Part shown: positions 6,560 through 12,845 of the stretch, one piece after another
How positions within the stretch are numbered: the first letter of the stretch is position 1
Layout: every line of letters begins with the position of its first letter
NCBI GenBank assembly: GCA_021162225.1
Contig: JAGGZB010000133.1
Coordinates: 1-12,845, forward strand
Direction: 5' to 3'
Source of the DNA: Candidatus Bathyarchaeota archaeon
Lineage (GTDB): Archaea; Thermoproteota; Bathyarchaeia; Bathyarchaeales; DTEX01
Length of the DNA: 12,845 nucleotides
The notes under the pieces: model-generated
Seen by the model: only the letters and a program-made list of their open reading frames with translations
What the model was told of the DNA's origin: nothing
The model's database searches: none
Made by a program: the position numbers and the translations under genes

Positions 6560-8110
6560 TTAACTTTTTCTAATCGTCTTTTTCAGATCTAGATGAGACA
6601 TGGGATCGTCGATAACCTTGGGAATCCACTCTAAAAGGTCTGAAGCAACCATGTGATATCCCTTCTCAGCCTTCACAAAGTCTCCTGCAGCGCCATTCAC
6701 GAATGCTCCTGCAACTGCGGCTTCAAACGGTTCAACACCCCAGGAGAGAAAGGCCCCGACGATTCCTGAGAGAACGTCTCCTGTTCCTCCAACTGTCATG
6801 CCCGGGTTTCCGGTGAAGTTAAGCTTCGTTCGGTAGCCGTCGGAGATTATGTCGATATTTCCCTTCAAGAGCAGAACGGCATCTAAGTCTTGAGATACCT
6901 TCCGAATAGTCTCAGCTCTTTCATCTAAGCTTTCAGGCAGGGCTTCCCCCGTGAGAAGCTTATATTCTCCGGCATGGGGGGTTAGAACCGCCTGTGTTTC
7001 GAGTTTTCTTTTTGACTCCGCGAAGGATTTTAATCCATCCGCATCAAGAAGCATCGGAATCTTCAGGCTCTCAACTTCGCTGATCAAGTTCTTCACGGCT
7101 TCCTTAGTCTCCCTATGCAGCCCTAGTCCAGGCCCTATTACTATAGCAGTCGCCTTCTCCAGAAACCTTTTTACAACTGGAAGGTTTTCCATGCTCAGAT
7201 GGTCGCCCTCAAGCTTCAGTGTTATTATGTCCGGCGACATCGAGGAGATAGCATATGCTGTTTCTTTAGGAGCGGCTATGTAAACTAAGTCGACTCCTGC
7301 TCTCAGAGCAGCTAGTGCGGCGAGTGCAGGAGCCCCGGAATACGTTTCGCTTCCTCCAACTATCAGAAGTCTCCCGAAGTCTCCTTTATGGGCCTCTGGA
7401 CGCCTAGGCTTGAGTATTATCCGTACATCTCCGGGACCGGCGAATTTTTCAATTTCAGGGGGGATTCCGATATGTCTGACGATAAGTTCCCCAACATAAT
7501 CTCTAGCTTTCAGGAGTCCAGGCTTCGCCTTATGAAAAGTTACAGTTAAATCAGCCTTGACGGCTTCTCCTAAAACCTTACCTGTTTCTGAGTCTACTCC
7601 ACTCGGAACATCAACGGCAACGCGGAATCCATCAGATTCATTCATCGTTTTTATCATATGTGATATTGGGGGACGGGGGGCCCCTTTTAGACCTATTCCC
7701 AATAATGCATCCACTAGGACGTCTGCTTTTAGCCTCGGAATGGATGATGCATCTGGAGCTTCGTATATTCTAACTGATTCTCTGAGCGGCTTTAAGGCTT
7801 CCCAGTTCCTTCTAGCGTTCTCATCAATTATCTGATGTTCTCTCCCTGCAAGTATTACATGTACCTCGAATCCTAGACAGGCTAGGTGACGAGCTGCAAC
7901 AAAACCGTCTCCGCCATTTCCACCTAATCCGCAGAAAACCGCGATTATCACCTCTTTAGGGCGGAAGCGAGCGGAGATCTCCACCGCCACGTTCCTACCT
8001 GCATTCTCCATGAGCTGAAGCCTAGAGATTCCGAAGTATTCTGAATTCATGTCTAGGGCGCGCATCTCCTCAGTTGTTATGACTTCTTCCTCCAATTTTT
8101 TAATCACCAA
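6560..8110 (-). CDS. nnr: Bifunctional NAD(P)H-hydrate repair enzyme (NAD(P)HX epimerase and ADP-dependent dehydratase)
   Basis: This enzyme repairs hydrated, damaged NADH and NADPH. Residues about 8-220 form the epimerase (YjeF N-terminal) domain with GGNGGDGF (63-70), D134 in the VDALLG segment and DVPSGVD (167-173). Residues about 230-500 form the ribokinase-like (S)-NAD(P)HX dehydratase with HKGDFG (241-246), VGGS, GPGLG (326-330), DADGL (356-360), LTPHAGE (376-382) and NPGMTVGGTGDVLSG (435-449), which carries the catalytic-region D445. Both halves are intact at 516 residues, the usual length. The start is probably TTG at 8110 or GTG at 8107. A TATA-like box at 8138-8146 would put transcription start within a few bases of it, suggesting a leaderless or nearly leaderless message. 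The membrane protease gene follows after 6 bases. Confidence 0.95.
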   Translation of the reverse strand: MVIKKLEEEVITTEEMRALDMNSEYFGISRLQLMENAGRNVAVEISARFRPKEVIIAVFCGLGGNGGDGFVAARHLACLGFEVHVILAGREHQIIDENARRNWEALKPLRESVRIYEAPDASSIPRLKADVLVDALLGIGLKGAPRPPISHMIKTMNESDGFRVAVDVPSGVDSETGKVLGEAVKADLTVTFHKAKPGLLKARDYVGELIVRHIGIPPEIEKFAGPGDVRIILKPRRPEAHKGDFGRLLIVGGSETYSGAPALAALAALRAGVDLVYIAAPKETAYAISSMSPDIITLKLEGDHLSMENLPVVKRFLEKATAIVIGPGLGLHRETKEAVKNLISEVESLKIPMLLDADGLKSFAESKRKLETQAVLTPHAGEYKLLTGEALPESLDERAETIRKVSQDLDAVLLLKGNIDIISDGYRTKLNFTGNPGMTVGGTGDVLSGIVGAFLSWGVEPFEAAVAGAFVNGAAGDFVKAEKGYHMVASDLLEWIPKVIDDPMSHLDLKKTIRKS

Positions 8111-8137
8111 GCCCTACATGATGATTCGTTTCGGGCG

Positions 8138-8146
8138 ATTTAAAAG
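8138..8146 (-). promoter_or_regulatory. TATA-like box of the nnr operon
   Basis: On the minus strand this reads CTTTTAAAT, a good archaeal TATA box. Its centre is about 30 bases before the TTG/GTG start of nnr, the spacing expected for a leaderless or very short leader transcript. Identified by eye. Confidence 0.5.
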
Positions 8147-8177
8147 TTAAGAGCGTAAGACTTATGCTTCATGCTAA

Positions 8178-8891
8178 CTAATCCTTCGTTTTCACGTATT
8201 CCTCTAACCGAAGGATCAATCCTTCTTTCTCCAGAACCTCAAGTAACATGTCCGCGTCCTTCTTCCCGATATTAAGTTTACTTTCGGCAGCTTGATAGAC
8301 CTCGTCGAGTCTTGCTTTTTCAAGCTCCTTGATCAGTCCTAAGAGATCTGATGCTTTGATCCCGGTTTCCGGGGATATCATAGATAGAGGCCAGGCTCGT
8401 TCTATGAGGAAGAGAAGTATCATGCTTTTTTCGTCATTCTCTTTGCAGAGAACAGCCAGCTTCTTTCCGGGAACCTTGTTTCCTGTGACTTCCTCATATC
8501 CCATCACTCTGAAGTTCTCTTTTATTACTTTCGGCACGTCGTTCATGTCGCTTATGACTTTCCTGCGGAGTCTATTTTTCTCGTCTATGTATGAAAGCGA
8601 GATAATATCGTAGTAGTAGCCTTCAGGGATTCCCTTCTGGAAGAGCATGGTTCTTCCCTCCAGCTGAGCGAAGCCTCCCCCAGCTGGACATTTAAGCGCT
8701 TTCACTATTATTCTCTGCATCTCAGCGTCTTTGCATATCTTGAAAAGCCAATCTCCAGTCAGATAATCTCTCACATGATAATACCGTACCTCTCCTTCCC
8801 TAAGCTCTCTTAGACTCATGTCAACCCAGTAGTCTTTCTCCCGCTCCTCGACCCTCCGAATCTTAACTTTAAGTCTTTGAAGCAAGCTCAA
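8178..8891 (-). CDS. Unrecognised protein with probable C-terminal winged-helix domain
   Basis: I do not recognise this family. It is a soluble, charged protein with no signal peptide or membrane helix. The N-terminal half is rich in aromatic and charged residues (DYWVDMSLRELREGEVRYYH, then KALKCPAGGGFAQLEGRTML), and a middle hydrophobic segment reads MILLFLIERAWPLSMI. The last 60 residues (ELEKARLDEVYQAAESKL, then DADMLLEVLEKEGLILRLEE) have the helix-helix-helix-strand pattern of a small winged helix, so nucleic-acid binding is possible. The start is uncertain: the frame is open to a TTG at 8909, but GGAG and AAGGAG between 8892 and 8903 favour the TTG at 8891 or 8885. It has its own spacer before nnr (67 bases, with the nnr promoter), so it is likely a separate unit. 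It is divergent from the RAM-domain genes. Confidence 0.7.
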   Translation of the reverse strand: MSLLQRLKVKIRRVEEREKDYWVDMSLRELREGEVRYYHVRDYLTGDWLFKICKDAEMQRIIVKALKCPAGGGFAQLEGRTMLFQKGIPEGYYYDIISLSYIDEKNRLRRKVISDMNDVPKVIKENFRVMGYEEVTGNKVPGKKLAVLCKENDEKSMILLFLIERAWPLSMISPETGIKASDLLGLIKELEKARLDEVYQAAESKLNIGKKDADMLLEVLEKEGLILRLEEYVKTKD

Positions 8892-8932
8892 GTCTCCTTC
8901 TCCTCTCAAAATGATTAACCTGAGTGATTGAT

Positions 8933-8945
8933 AAGGATATTCCTT
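8933..8945. promoter_or_regulatory. 13-base dyad in the promoter region of the winged-helix gene
   Basis: The perfect inverted repeat AAGGA-TAT-TCCTT lies about 42-54 bases before the preferred start of the minus-strand gene (8891). It overlaps the AT-rich stretch where its TATA box should be, and a regulator binding here would block the polymerase. It sits in the 146-base divergent region shared with the RAM-domain gene. Confidence 0.3.
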
Positions 8946-8978
8946 TTTGAAGTGAGAGACCGCTGGATGCGCGGAAAC

Positions 8979-8988
8979 ACTTTTAAGT
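8979..8988 (+). promoter_or_regulatory. TATA-like box of the first RAM-domain gene
   Basis: The box ACTTTTAAGT is preceded by purine-rich GCGGAAAC, which resembles a BRE element. Transcription would start near 9010, leaving a leader of about 28 bases that contains the GAGGGG ribosome binding site. Confidence 0.5.
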
Positions 8989-9037
8989 CCGGTACAGCAA
9001 GAGAATAATCAATGATCTAAATAGCGAGGGGCCGTAT

Positions 9038-9292
9038 TTGCCGATCGCCTTTGTTTTAATAAATTCTGAAATTGGCTCTGAGGGAGAAGTGTTAAGGGAA
9101 CTTAAGAAGATGGATGGGGTTAAGGAAGCCTATACGGTCTATGGGGTGTACGATGTTATAGCTAAGGTTGAAGCAAGCTCTATGGATAAGCTTAAGGACA
9201 TAGTTACTTGGCGTATAAGAAGGCTTGAAAAGGTCCGTTCAACACTGACAATGATCGTAATAGAATCTATGTCCAAACCGGAAAACATGTGA
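9038..9292 (+). CDS. Stand-alone RAM-domain protein (Lrp/AsnC ligand-binding type)
   Basis: An 84-residue protein equal to one RAM (regulation of amino acid metabolism) domain, the effector-binding half of Lrp/AsnC regulators, with no DNA-binding domain. The beta-alpha-beta-beta-alpha-beta pattern is clear: AFVLINSEIG, then a helix EGEVLRELKKMDG, VKEAYTVYGVYDVIAKVEA with the conserved G-x-YD-x(3) turn, a second helix and TLTMIVIES. Such proteins form dimers or larger rings, bind amino acids, and can act alone or by pairing with full-length Lrp proteins. The start is TTG, chosen for the GAGGGG 5-10 bases before it and the absence of an upstream alternative. A paralogous gene follows after 132 bases. 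Confidence 0.88.
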   Translation: MPIAFVLINSEIGSEGEVLRELKKMDGVKEAYTVYGVYDVIAKVEASSMDKLKDIVTWRIRRLEKVRSTLTMIVIESMSKPENM

Positions 9293-9301
9293 GAAACGAA
9301 C

Positions 9302-9319
9302 AGTGCTTTATTAAGCGCT
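9302..9319 (+). other. Stem-loop between the two RAM-domain genes
   Basis: AGTGCTT (9302-9308) and AAGCGCT (9313-9319) form a seven-pair stem with one G-U pair and a four-base TATT loop in RNA, starting 9 bases after the first gene's stop. It could be a transcript end or processing structure. No long T run follows. Confidence 0.35.
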
Positions 9320-9424
9320 ATTCATGTTTCGAGATCTTGAATAGAAAGGCTTAATCGTGAATAAGGAAATTATTTTAGGGTATTATGAAGCTAACGGCGG
9401 CTCTAAAGGGGGAGGAGTAATAGT

Positions 9425-9682
9425 TTGGCCAGAGTTAAAGCATACGTCTTTTGTAAGGTTAATTCGGGAACCGAGAGAGAAACTTGCAGGCGGATTGCTG
9501 AACATCCCTTCGTATTGGAGGCTTGCATAGTCTACGGTGAATATGACTTAATCGTGGAGATATACGCTGAGAATTTAGAAGAGCTTGACTCAGCTACTGA
9601 AGAGATCCGTAGAATACCAAGCATAGCCTATACTTCAACAATGATTGTAGGCAGGAAGTTTCGAAAAAGAAAGGGAAGCTGA
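9425..9682 (+). CDS. Second stand-alone RAM-domain protein (Lrp/AsnC ligand-binding type)
   Basis: An 85-residue single RAM domain, paralogous to the gene just upstream: VKAYVFCKVNSG, a helix ERETCRRIAEH, VLEACIVYGEYDLIVEIYAE and TSTMIVGRK line up with the same positions there (VYG-YD-I in both, STMIV/TLTMIV at the end). The two differ clearly outside these motifs, so the duplication is old. The lysine- and arginine-rich tail (GRKFRKRKGS) is unlike its neighbour. It starts with TTG behind a strong GGGGGAGGAG (9408-9417). An AT-rich box AAATTATTTTAG at 9367-9378 could give it its own promoter. The likely role is amino acid or metabolite sensing, perhaps as a partner of a full Lrp regulator elsewhere. 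Confidence 0.87.
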   Translation: MARVKAYVFCKVNSGTERETCRRIAEHPFVLEACIVYGEYDLIVEIYAENLEELDSATEEIRRIPSIAYTSTMIVGRKFRKRKGS

Positions 9683-9729
9683 CGGGTTGATTTCTCAGTG
9701 AATCTTGCGTCTTCAGAGTTTGGTGAGAA

Positions 9730-10641
9730 CTACATCGTCTTCTTCATTAGGTTCTCGAGATACTTTCTAGAGTTTATGTACATTGAGTCTAATCTCTGTT
9801 TCATCTCCTCTTTTCCACCGACGTCTATGCCTATGCATCCCTTAAAGCCATGCTTTTTCAATGCTTCCAGAAAACTTTTCCAGTCCACTATTCCGGTTCC
9901 TATTTCCAAATGGTCTTCTATCATGAAGTCACTGTCGCTTGCGTGAACGTAAAAAATCCTTTTTCCAAGCATCTCTACGCATTGAACCGGATGCATCTTT
10001 TGAGCGGCTAGGTGAGCTACATCGAGAACTGCGCCAAGATTCTCGCTCTTTACTTCACGTAGCAACAATTCCAGAGCCCAGATATTTGAGATCGTCTCCC
10101 ACGTTCTCGGCTCGATGCAGAGCTTTAAACCGTGATCTTTAGCCATATCGTTACATTCGCTTATCGAGGAGACTACTACATCTTCAAAGAACCTCCAGAA
10201 GTTGAAGTTTGGATCTATCCTCATTAGTGGAGGCTTGTACGCAAATCTGAATTCTTTAGATATATCGTATGGGCGCTCAGCGTGAATTGGTAAGTAAAAG
10301 CTATCTGCTTGAACGATATCTGCCTCGAGATAGGAGGCTACCTCGCAGCCTACCTTGAAGTCCTTTAGCGCCTTGCTTCTTTTCTGTGGATCCGTAGACA
10401 TTATGTCGGGTAATACTGGAACAAAATTGACTAGTTTAATTCCGTTATCGCCAAGCTTCTTTTTTATGATCCCCTTATTTTCGACTATCATGTATAATTG
10501 GGAACCTATTCCCTCAAGCTCCATATATTTAAAGCCTAAACGTTTGGCATCGTCTATGGCTGACAGCACCTCTTCTAAGCTGGGAATATAGCGATACTTT
10601 GTTATCGCATATAGCCAGCACATAGATATGTTCCAACTCAT
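9730..10641 (-). CDS. Sugar phosphate isomerase/epimerase family protein (xylose isomerase-like TIM barrel)
   Basis: A 303-residue TIM-barrel protein of the AP endonuclease 2/xylose isomerase-like superfamily, which includes inosose dehydratases, hexulose epimerases and keto-sugar isomerases. Visible metal-site residues are E177 (LCIEPRTWE), D207 and H210 (LDVAH) and H233 (YVHASDSD). The final ligand, normally Glu in a SIEYE-like strand, is D273 here (GCIGIDVGG). The start ATG has a strong AGGAGG with GATC about 10 bases upstream, and the gene follows the oxidoreductase after 23 bases, so it is the third gene of the operon. Its N-terminus (MCWLYAITKYRYIPSLEE) differs from that of the first isomerase, so the two are not recent copies. 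The substrate is unknown. Confidence 0.86.
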   Translation of the reverse strand: MSWNISMCWLYAITKYRYIPSLEEVLSAIDDAKRLGFKYMELEGIGSQLYMIVENKGIIKKKLGDNGIKLVNFVPVLPDIMSTDPQKRSKALKDFKVGCEVASYLEADIVQADSFYLPIHAERPYDISKEFRFAYKPPLMRIDPNFNFWRFFEDVVVSSISECNDMAKDHGLKLCIEPRTWETISNIWALELLLREVKSENLGAVLDVAHLAAQKMHPVQCVEMLGKRIFYVHASDSDFMIEDHLEIGTGIVDWKSFLEALKKHGFKGCIGIDVGGKEEMKQRLDSMYINSRKYLENLMKKTM

Positions 10642-10664
10642 CTCAGGATCTGCCTCCTAAGTCT

Positions 10665-11711
10665 TTATACCTCGCATAATTCAAAACATTTTTCTATGAC
10701 CCACATGACCTTCCGCGCGATTTCGGGAGTAACTGGCGGTGGAGCTCCGTAACGAAGCGTCTTGTAGAGTTCCCCGTAGAATACTATTCCGCCATGTTTC
10801 CAGTAGTCAGATTCGCTTAACCTCCACTCCTCCTCTTTCCATGGGATCTCTTCAATGTTGTAGCTCCTATCAGGAGTTGGTTTGGTCTCCACTTTTCTTG
10901 GAGGGAGATCTTCAGGATTGAAATATTTCCATTTTATGAGCTGCTTGTTTCCTGTGAGTCCACCCTGGGTTCCCATCACAAGCCAGTTTTCTTGGGGATA
11001 AGCGCAGGCCCTCGTGAATTCGATATCTACTAATGGAGATCCGGCGGCTTTGAGTATGATCTTAACGTGGTCCTCAGCGTCTCCCAATGTTAATGTTCTC
11101 TGTAAGTCGCAGAAGACCTCTGGGTCTTTATTTCCGATTAGTTGTAGGGCTTGGATTATTAAGTGTACACCGTTATTTCTAAGTTCTCCTCCTCCAAACT
11201 TTTTCAGCGTCTGCCAGTCCCATCGTCTGCCAAAATGATGGCTGTAAATCTTTATTAGAACTATGCGTCCGAGCTTACCTGATTCGATGACTTCCTTAAC
11301 CTTTAGGTAATCCGGGTAGAATAGGCTATCTTGGAATATCGTTAATATTTTTCCAGTCTTCCTCGCGGCTTCTATCATGGCGTCGGCTTCGGCGAGATTT
11401 GTGGCCATAGGCTTCTCGCAGACAACATTCTTCCCTGAACTGAGCGCCTTTATCGTATGCAATGCGTGAAGATAAGACGGCGTAGCGACTACTACTAACT
11501 CGACGTCTTCGTCTTCTATGAGTTCATCGAATTCTGGATAAGCTTTGCATCCAAATTCTTTTATTGCTTCTTCTCGTCTGGTCTCCATGGGATCGGCGAC
11601 TGCTACAACATTATACTTCTCCGGAAGCCTCTTGAGGATTCTCGCGTGTATATTCCATCCGCTTCTTCCCAGACCAGCTATGCCAACGTTTACTTTATCG
11701 TTCGCTTTCAT
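10665..11711 (-). CDS. Gfo/Idh/MocA family NAD(P)-dependent oxidoreductase
   Basis: A 348-residue two-domain dehydrogenase of the glucose-fructose oxidoreductase/inositol dehydrogenase/MocA family, oxidising or reducing a sugar or polyol hydroxyl with NAD(P). The N-terminal Rossmann domain has VGIAGLGRSG (GxGxxG at 10-15), ATPSYLHA (76-83) and VVCEKPMA (97-103) with the catalytic-region K100. The C-terminal half has GGGELRNNGVH (173-183), where H183 is the usual active-site histidine. The Asp three residues after that histidine in most relatives is missing (HLIIQ). The ATG is preceded by GTGGAAAGGG. It lies 18 bases after the first isomerase and 23 bases before the second, so it is the middle of a three-gene operon. 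Inositol or a hexose derivative is a reasonable substrate guess. Confidence 0.92.
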   Translation of the reverse strand: MKANDKVNVGIAGLGRSGWNIHARILKRLPEKYNVVAVADPMETRREEAIKEFGCKAYPEFDELIEDEDVELVVVATPSYLHALHTIKALSSGKNVVCEKPMATNLAEADAMIEAARKTGKILTIFQDSLFYPDYLKVKEVIESGKLGRIVLIKIYSHHFGRRWDWQTLKKFGGGELRNNGVHLIIQALQLIGNKDPEVFCDLQRTLTLGDAEDHVKIILKAAGSPLVDIEFTRACAYPQENWLVMGTQGGLTGNKQLIKWKYFNPEDLPPRKVETKPTPDRSYNIEEIPWKEEEWRLSESDYWKHGGIVFYGELYKTLRYGAPPPVTPEIARKVMWVIEKCFELCEV

Positions 11712-11729
11712 CCCTTTCCACGGATTCTT

Positions 11730-12494
11730 TTAACGAAATATCTCAAATAGGTATTTGGCGAATTTAGGAACAGCTATTTTGGGGTCTTCCTCCTCTTCAT
11801 ACTCGATTGAGAGGAATCCGTTGTAGCCTCCGGATACTAGTATCTCCTTTATCCGTTCGTAATCTAGCTTCACCTTTTTTCTAAGTAGAGCCACTTTCGC
11901 ATGCATGTGAACTGCGTAGGGAAGAGTCTTAGCTATCTCGTCATATGTTGACTCCAGATAGTTGCCTGTGTCTAGATTCACTCTGAACCATGGGGAATCC
12001 ACTCCCTTAATGATTTTTATAACGTCATCGGCTTTGGAGGTTACTCCGCCATGGTTCTCCAGCGCTATCACGACTCCGTTTTCCTCAGCGTAGTCGATGC
12101 ATGATTTGATTGACTCAACAACCCAGTTTATCGCGTCTTCAGTAGAGTATCCTTCTGGAACGTATCCTCCGAATACTCTGAGGCACGGGGCTCCCAGCTC
12201 ATGTGCCATTTCTAATCCTTCCTTAACGGCTTCAATTGCCTTCTTTCTTTCGGAAGCTTCTGGGGAGCAGAAATTTGTGGAGATTCCGGCTTCTGATATG
12301 GAGAGTCCACGATATAGTGATAGCCTCCTAATCTTTCTGAGATATGATGGATCCTTTGTTGGAAGCCAATACAGTGGGAATTCGACGCCGTCAAGTCCTA
12401 TCTTGTAGGCCTCTTCGATGAAGTCTTCATATTTCATTCTGCCATCATTGAGATAATCCCGATAAGAATACGCCGTACAGCCGATCTTTATCAT
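11730..12494 (-). CDS. Sugar phosphate isomerase/epimerase family protein
   Basis: A 254-residue xylose isomerase-like TIM barrel, first gene of the minus-strand operon. All metal ligands expected of the family are present: E146 (VIALENHGG), D175 (VNLDTGNY), H198 (VHMHAK) and E231 (LSIEYEEEE). The glycine-rich LRVFGGYVPEG segment is also typical. Enzymes of this fold isomerise, epimerise or dehydrate keto-sugars, for example inosose dehydratase or hydroxypyruvate isomerase. With the Gfo/Idh/MocA dehydrogenase and a second isomerase downstream, a sugar or polyol catabolic sequence is likely. The ATG has GGTTGGTGGAATC directly before it, and a TATA-like box at 12528-12536 fits an operon promoter here. 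Confidence 0.9.
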   Translation of the reverse strand: MIKIGCTAYSYRDYLNDGRMKYEDFIEEAYKIGLDGVEFPLYWLPTKDPSYLRKIRRLSLYRGLSISEAGISTNFCSPEASERKKAIEAVKEGLEMAHELGAPCLRVFGGYVPEGYSTEDAINWVVESIKSCIDYAEENGVVIALENHGGVTSKADDVIKIIKGVDSPWFRVNLDTGNYLESTYDEIAKTLPYAVHMHAKVALLRKKVKLDYERIKEILVSGGYNGFLSIEYEEEEDPKIAVPKFAKYLFEIFR

Positions 12495-12527
12495 GATTCC
12501 ACCAACCCTCTCACTTTTGAAGATTAA

Positions 12528-12536
12528 TGCATAAAC
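12528..12536 (-). promoter_or_regulatory. TATA-like box of the sugar operon
   Basis: On the minus strand this reads GTTTATGCA within an AT-rich patch, 34-42 bases before the first isomerase ATG. That leaves room for a short leader carrying the GGTGGAATC ribosome binding site. Identified by eye. Confidence 0.4.
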
Positions 12537-12572
12537 CCTTCTAATAAGACTTATGTAGAGAATCGTGGCGAT

Positions 12573-12587
12573 CCAAAAAATGTTTGG
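12573..12587 (-). terminator. Inverted repeat with T run after the right-edge oxidoreductase
   Basis: CCAAA (12573-12577) and TTTGG (12583-12587) are complementary around a five-base loop, and on the minus strand the segment contains a TTTTTT run (12575-12580). It lies 25 bases after the upstream gene's stop and before the operon promoter, so it probably ends that transcript. Confidence 0.4.
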
Positions 12588-12611
12588 TTGAGGATTGGAG
12601 ATTGCACTAGC

Positions 12612-12845
12612 TTATTGCGGCTTCTTCTCCTCTACCGATTTGTAAGCGGCGGAAACTATCTCCAGAACTTTCTTCCCAAACTCTCCGTCTGGAAACGGCT
12701 CCTTATCTTCCCTTACGCAATTCACGAAGTATTCAATCTCGTTCGCGTATCCTAGCTGCCATACTTCGTCGACGGCTGGGAAAGACCATCCCGTGGAGAG
12801 GGAGGCCTTTTCGACCACGTAAGAGTATCCTTTCTCGCTATATAC
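12612..12845 (-). CDS. Gfo/Idh/MocA family oxidoreductase, C-terminal fragment (cut by window edge)
   Basis: The frame is open to the window edge and its first 78 residues seen are the C-terminal end of a Gfo/Idh/MocA dehydrogenase: VYSEKGYSYVVEKASL, GWSFPAVDEVWQLGYANEIEY, FVNCVREDKEPFPDGEFG, then VLEIVSAAYKSVEEKKP. The G-x-EI-x-F-V-CVR-x-K-P-DG-x-x-G and AAYKS pattern is the standard family ending. The gene's start is outside the window; the GTG at 12818 is internal. It shares strand with the sugar operon but is separated by 117 bases with a terminator-like and a promoter-like element, so it is probably a separate transcript serving a related pathway. Confidence 0.85.
   Translation of the reverse strand, partial: VYSEKGYSYVVEKASLSTGWSFPAVDEVWQLGYANEIEYFVNCVREDKEPFPDGEFGKKVLEIVSAAYKSVEEKKPQ

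Noticed and set aside
7557..7835. 92-codon + strand open frame
   Set aside because: It is antisense to the epimerase domain of nnr and Ser/Thr-rich, a typical shadow.
10665..11711. Loss of the active-site Asp in GGGxLxDxGxH as a sign of an inactive dehydrogenase
   Set aside because: Asn at that position is common in Gfo/Idh/MocA proteins and the histidine and EKP lysine are kept, so inactivity is not supported.
1..12845. CRISPR arrays, tRNA or rRNA genes, insertion sequences
   Set aside because: No regularly spaced direct repeats, no T-arm-like motif with a paired acceptor, no rRNA-like stretch, and no transposase frame or terminal inverted repeats were seen.

Overview
The window looks like a chromosomal segment from an archaeon, probably in the Thermoproteota/Bathyarchaeia area (inference; there is no rRNA or other marker to settle it). 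The signs are AT-rich TATA-type boxes upstream of several gene groups, ribosome binding sites resembling GGTG/GGTGATC, frequent TTG and GTG starts, AGA/AGG-rich arginine codons, stand-alone RAM-domain (Lrp/AsnC ligand-binding) proteins, an archaeal-type 5-formyltetrahydrofolate cyclo-ligase homologue and a presenilin/SPP-type membrane protease homologue. Genes are closely packed. I see no insertion sequence, CRISPR array, tRNA or rRNA.

Left part (1-4157): the C-terminal bulk of a GT4 glycosyltransferase on the + strand converges on a two-gene minus-strand operon (5-formyl-THF cyclo-ligase family, then an MBL-fold hydrolase with a C-terminal winged helix). Diverging from that operon is a + strand gene for a cupin-type protein related to type I phosphomannose isomerase.

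Middle (4158-8909): a 377-base non-coding stretch (4158-4534) holds a T-rich terminator and a candidate C/D-box sRNA. It is followed by a class I/II aminotransferase on +. Converging on this with a 9-base gap is a minus-strand pair: nnr (bifunctional NAD(P)HX epimerase/dehydratase) and, 6 bases behind it, a nine-helix protein with the motif layout of presenilin/signal peptide peptidase (MD in helix 6, GLGD in helix 7, PAT in place of PAL). Next is an unrecognised protein with a likely winged-helix C-terminus.

Right part (8910-12845): two small consecutive RAM-domain genes on +, each with its own promoter-like box and ribosome binding site. They converge on a minus-strand sugar-metabolism operon: sugar isomerase/epimerase, Gfo/Idh/MocA oxidoreductase, then a second sugar isomerase/epimerase. 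The C-terminal end of a second Gfo/Idh/MocA oxidoreductase lies upstream at the right edge. This operon probably oxidises and rearranges a sugar or polyol (inositol-like chemistry is possible but not shown). The most interesting item is the presenilin-like gene tied to nnr; the candidate C/D-box RNA and the PMI-like cupin come next.
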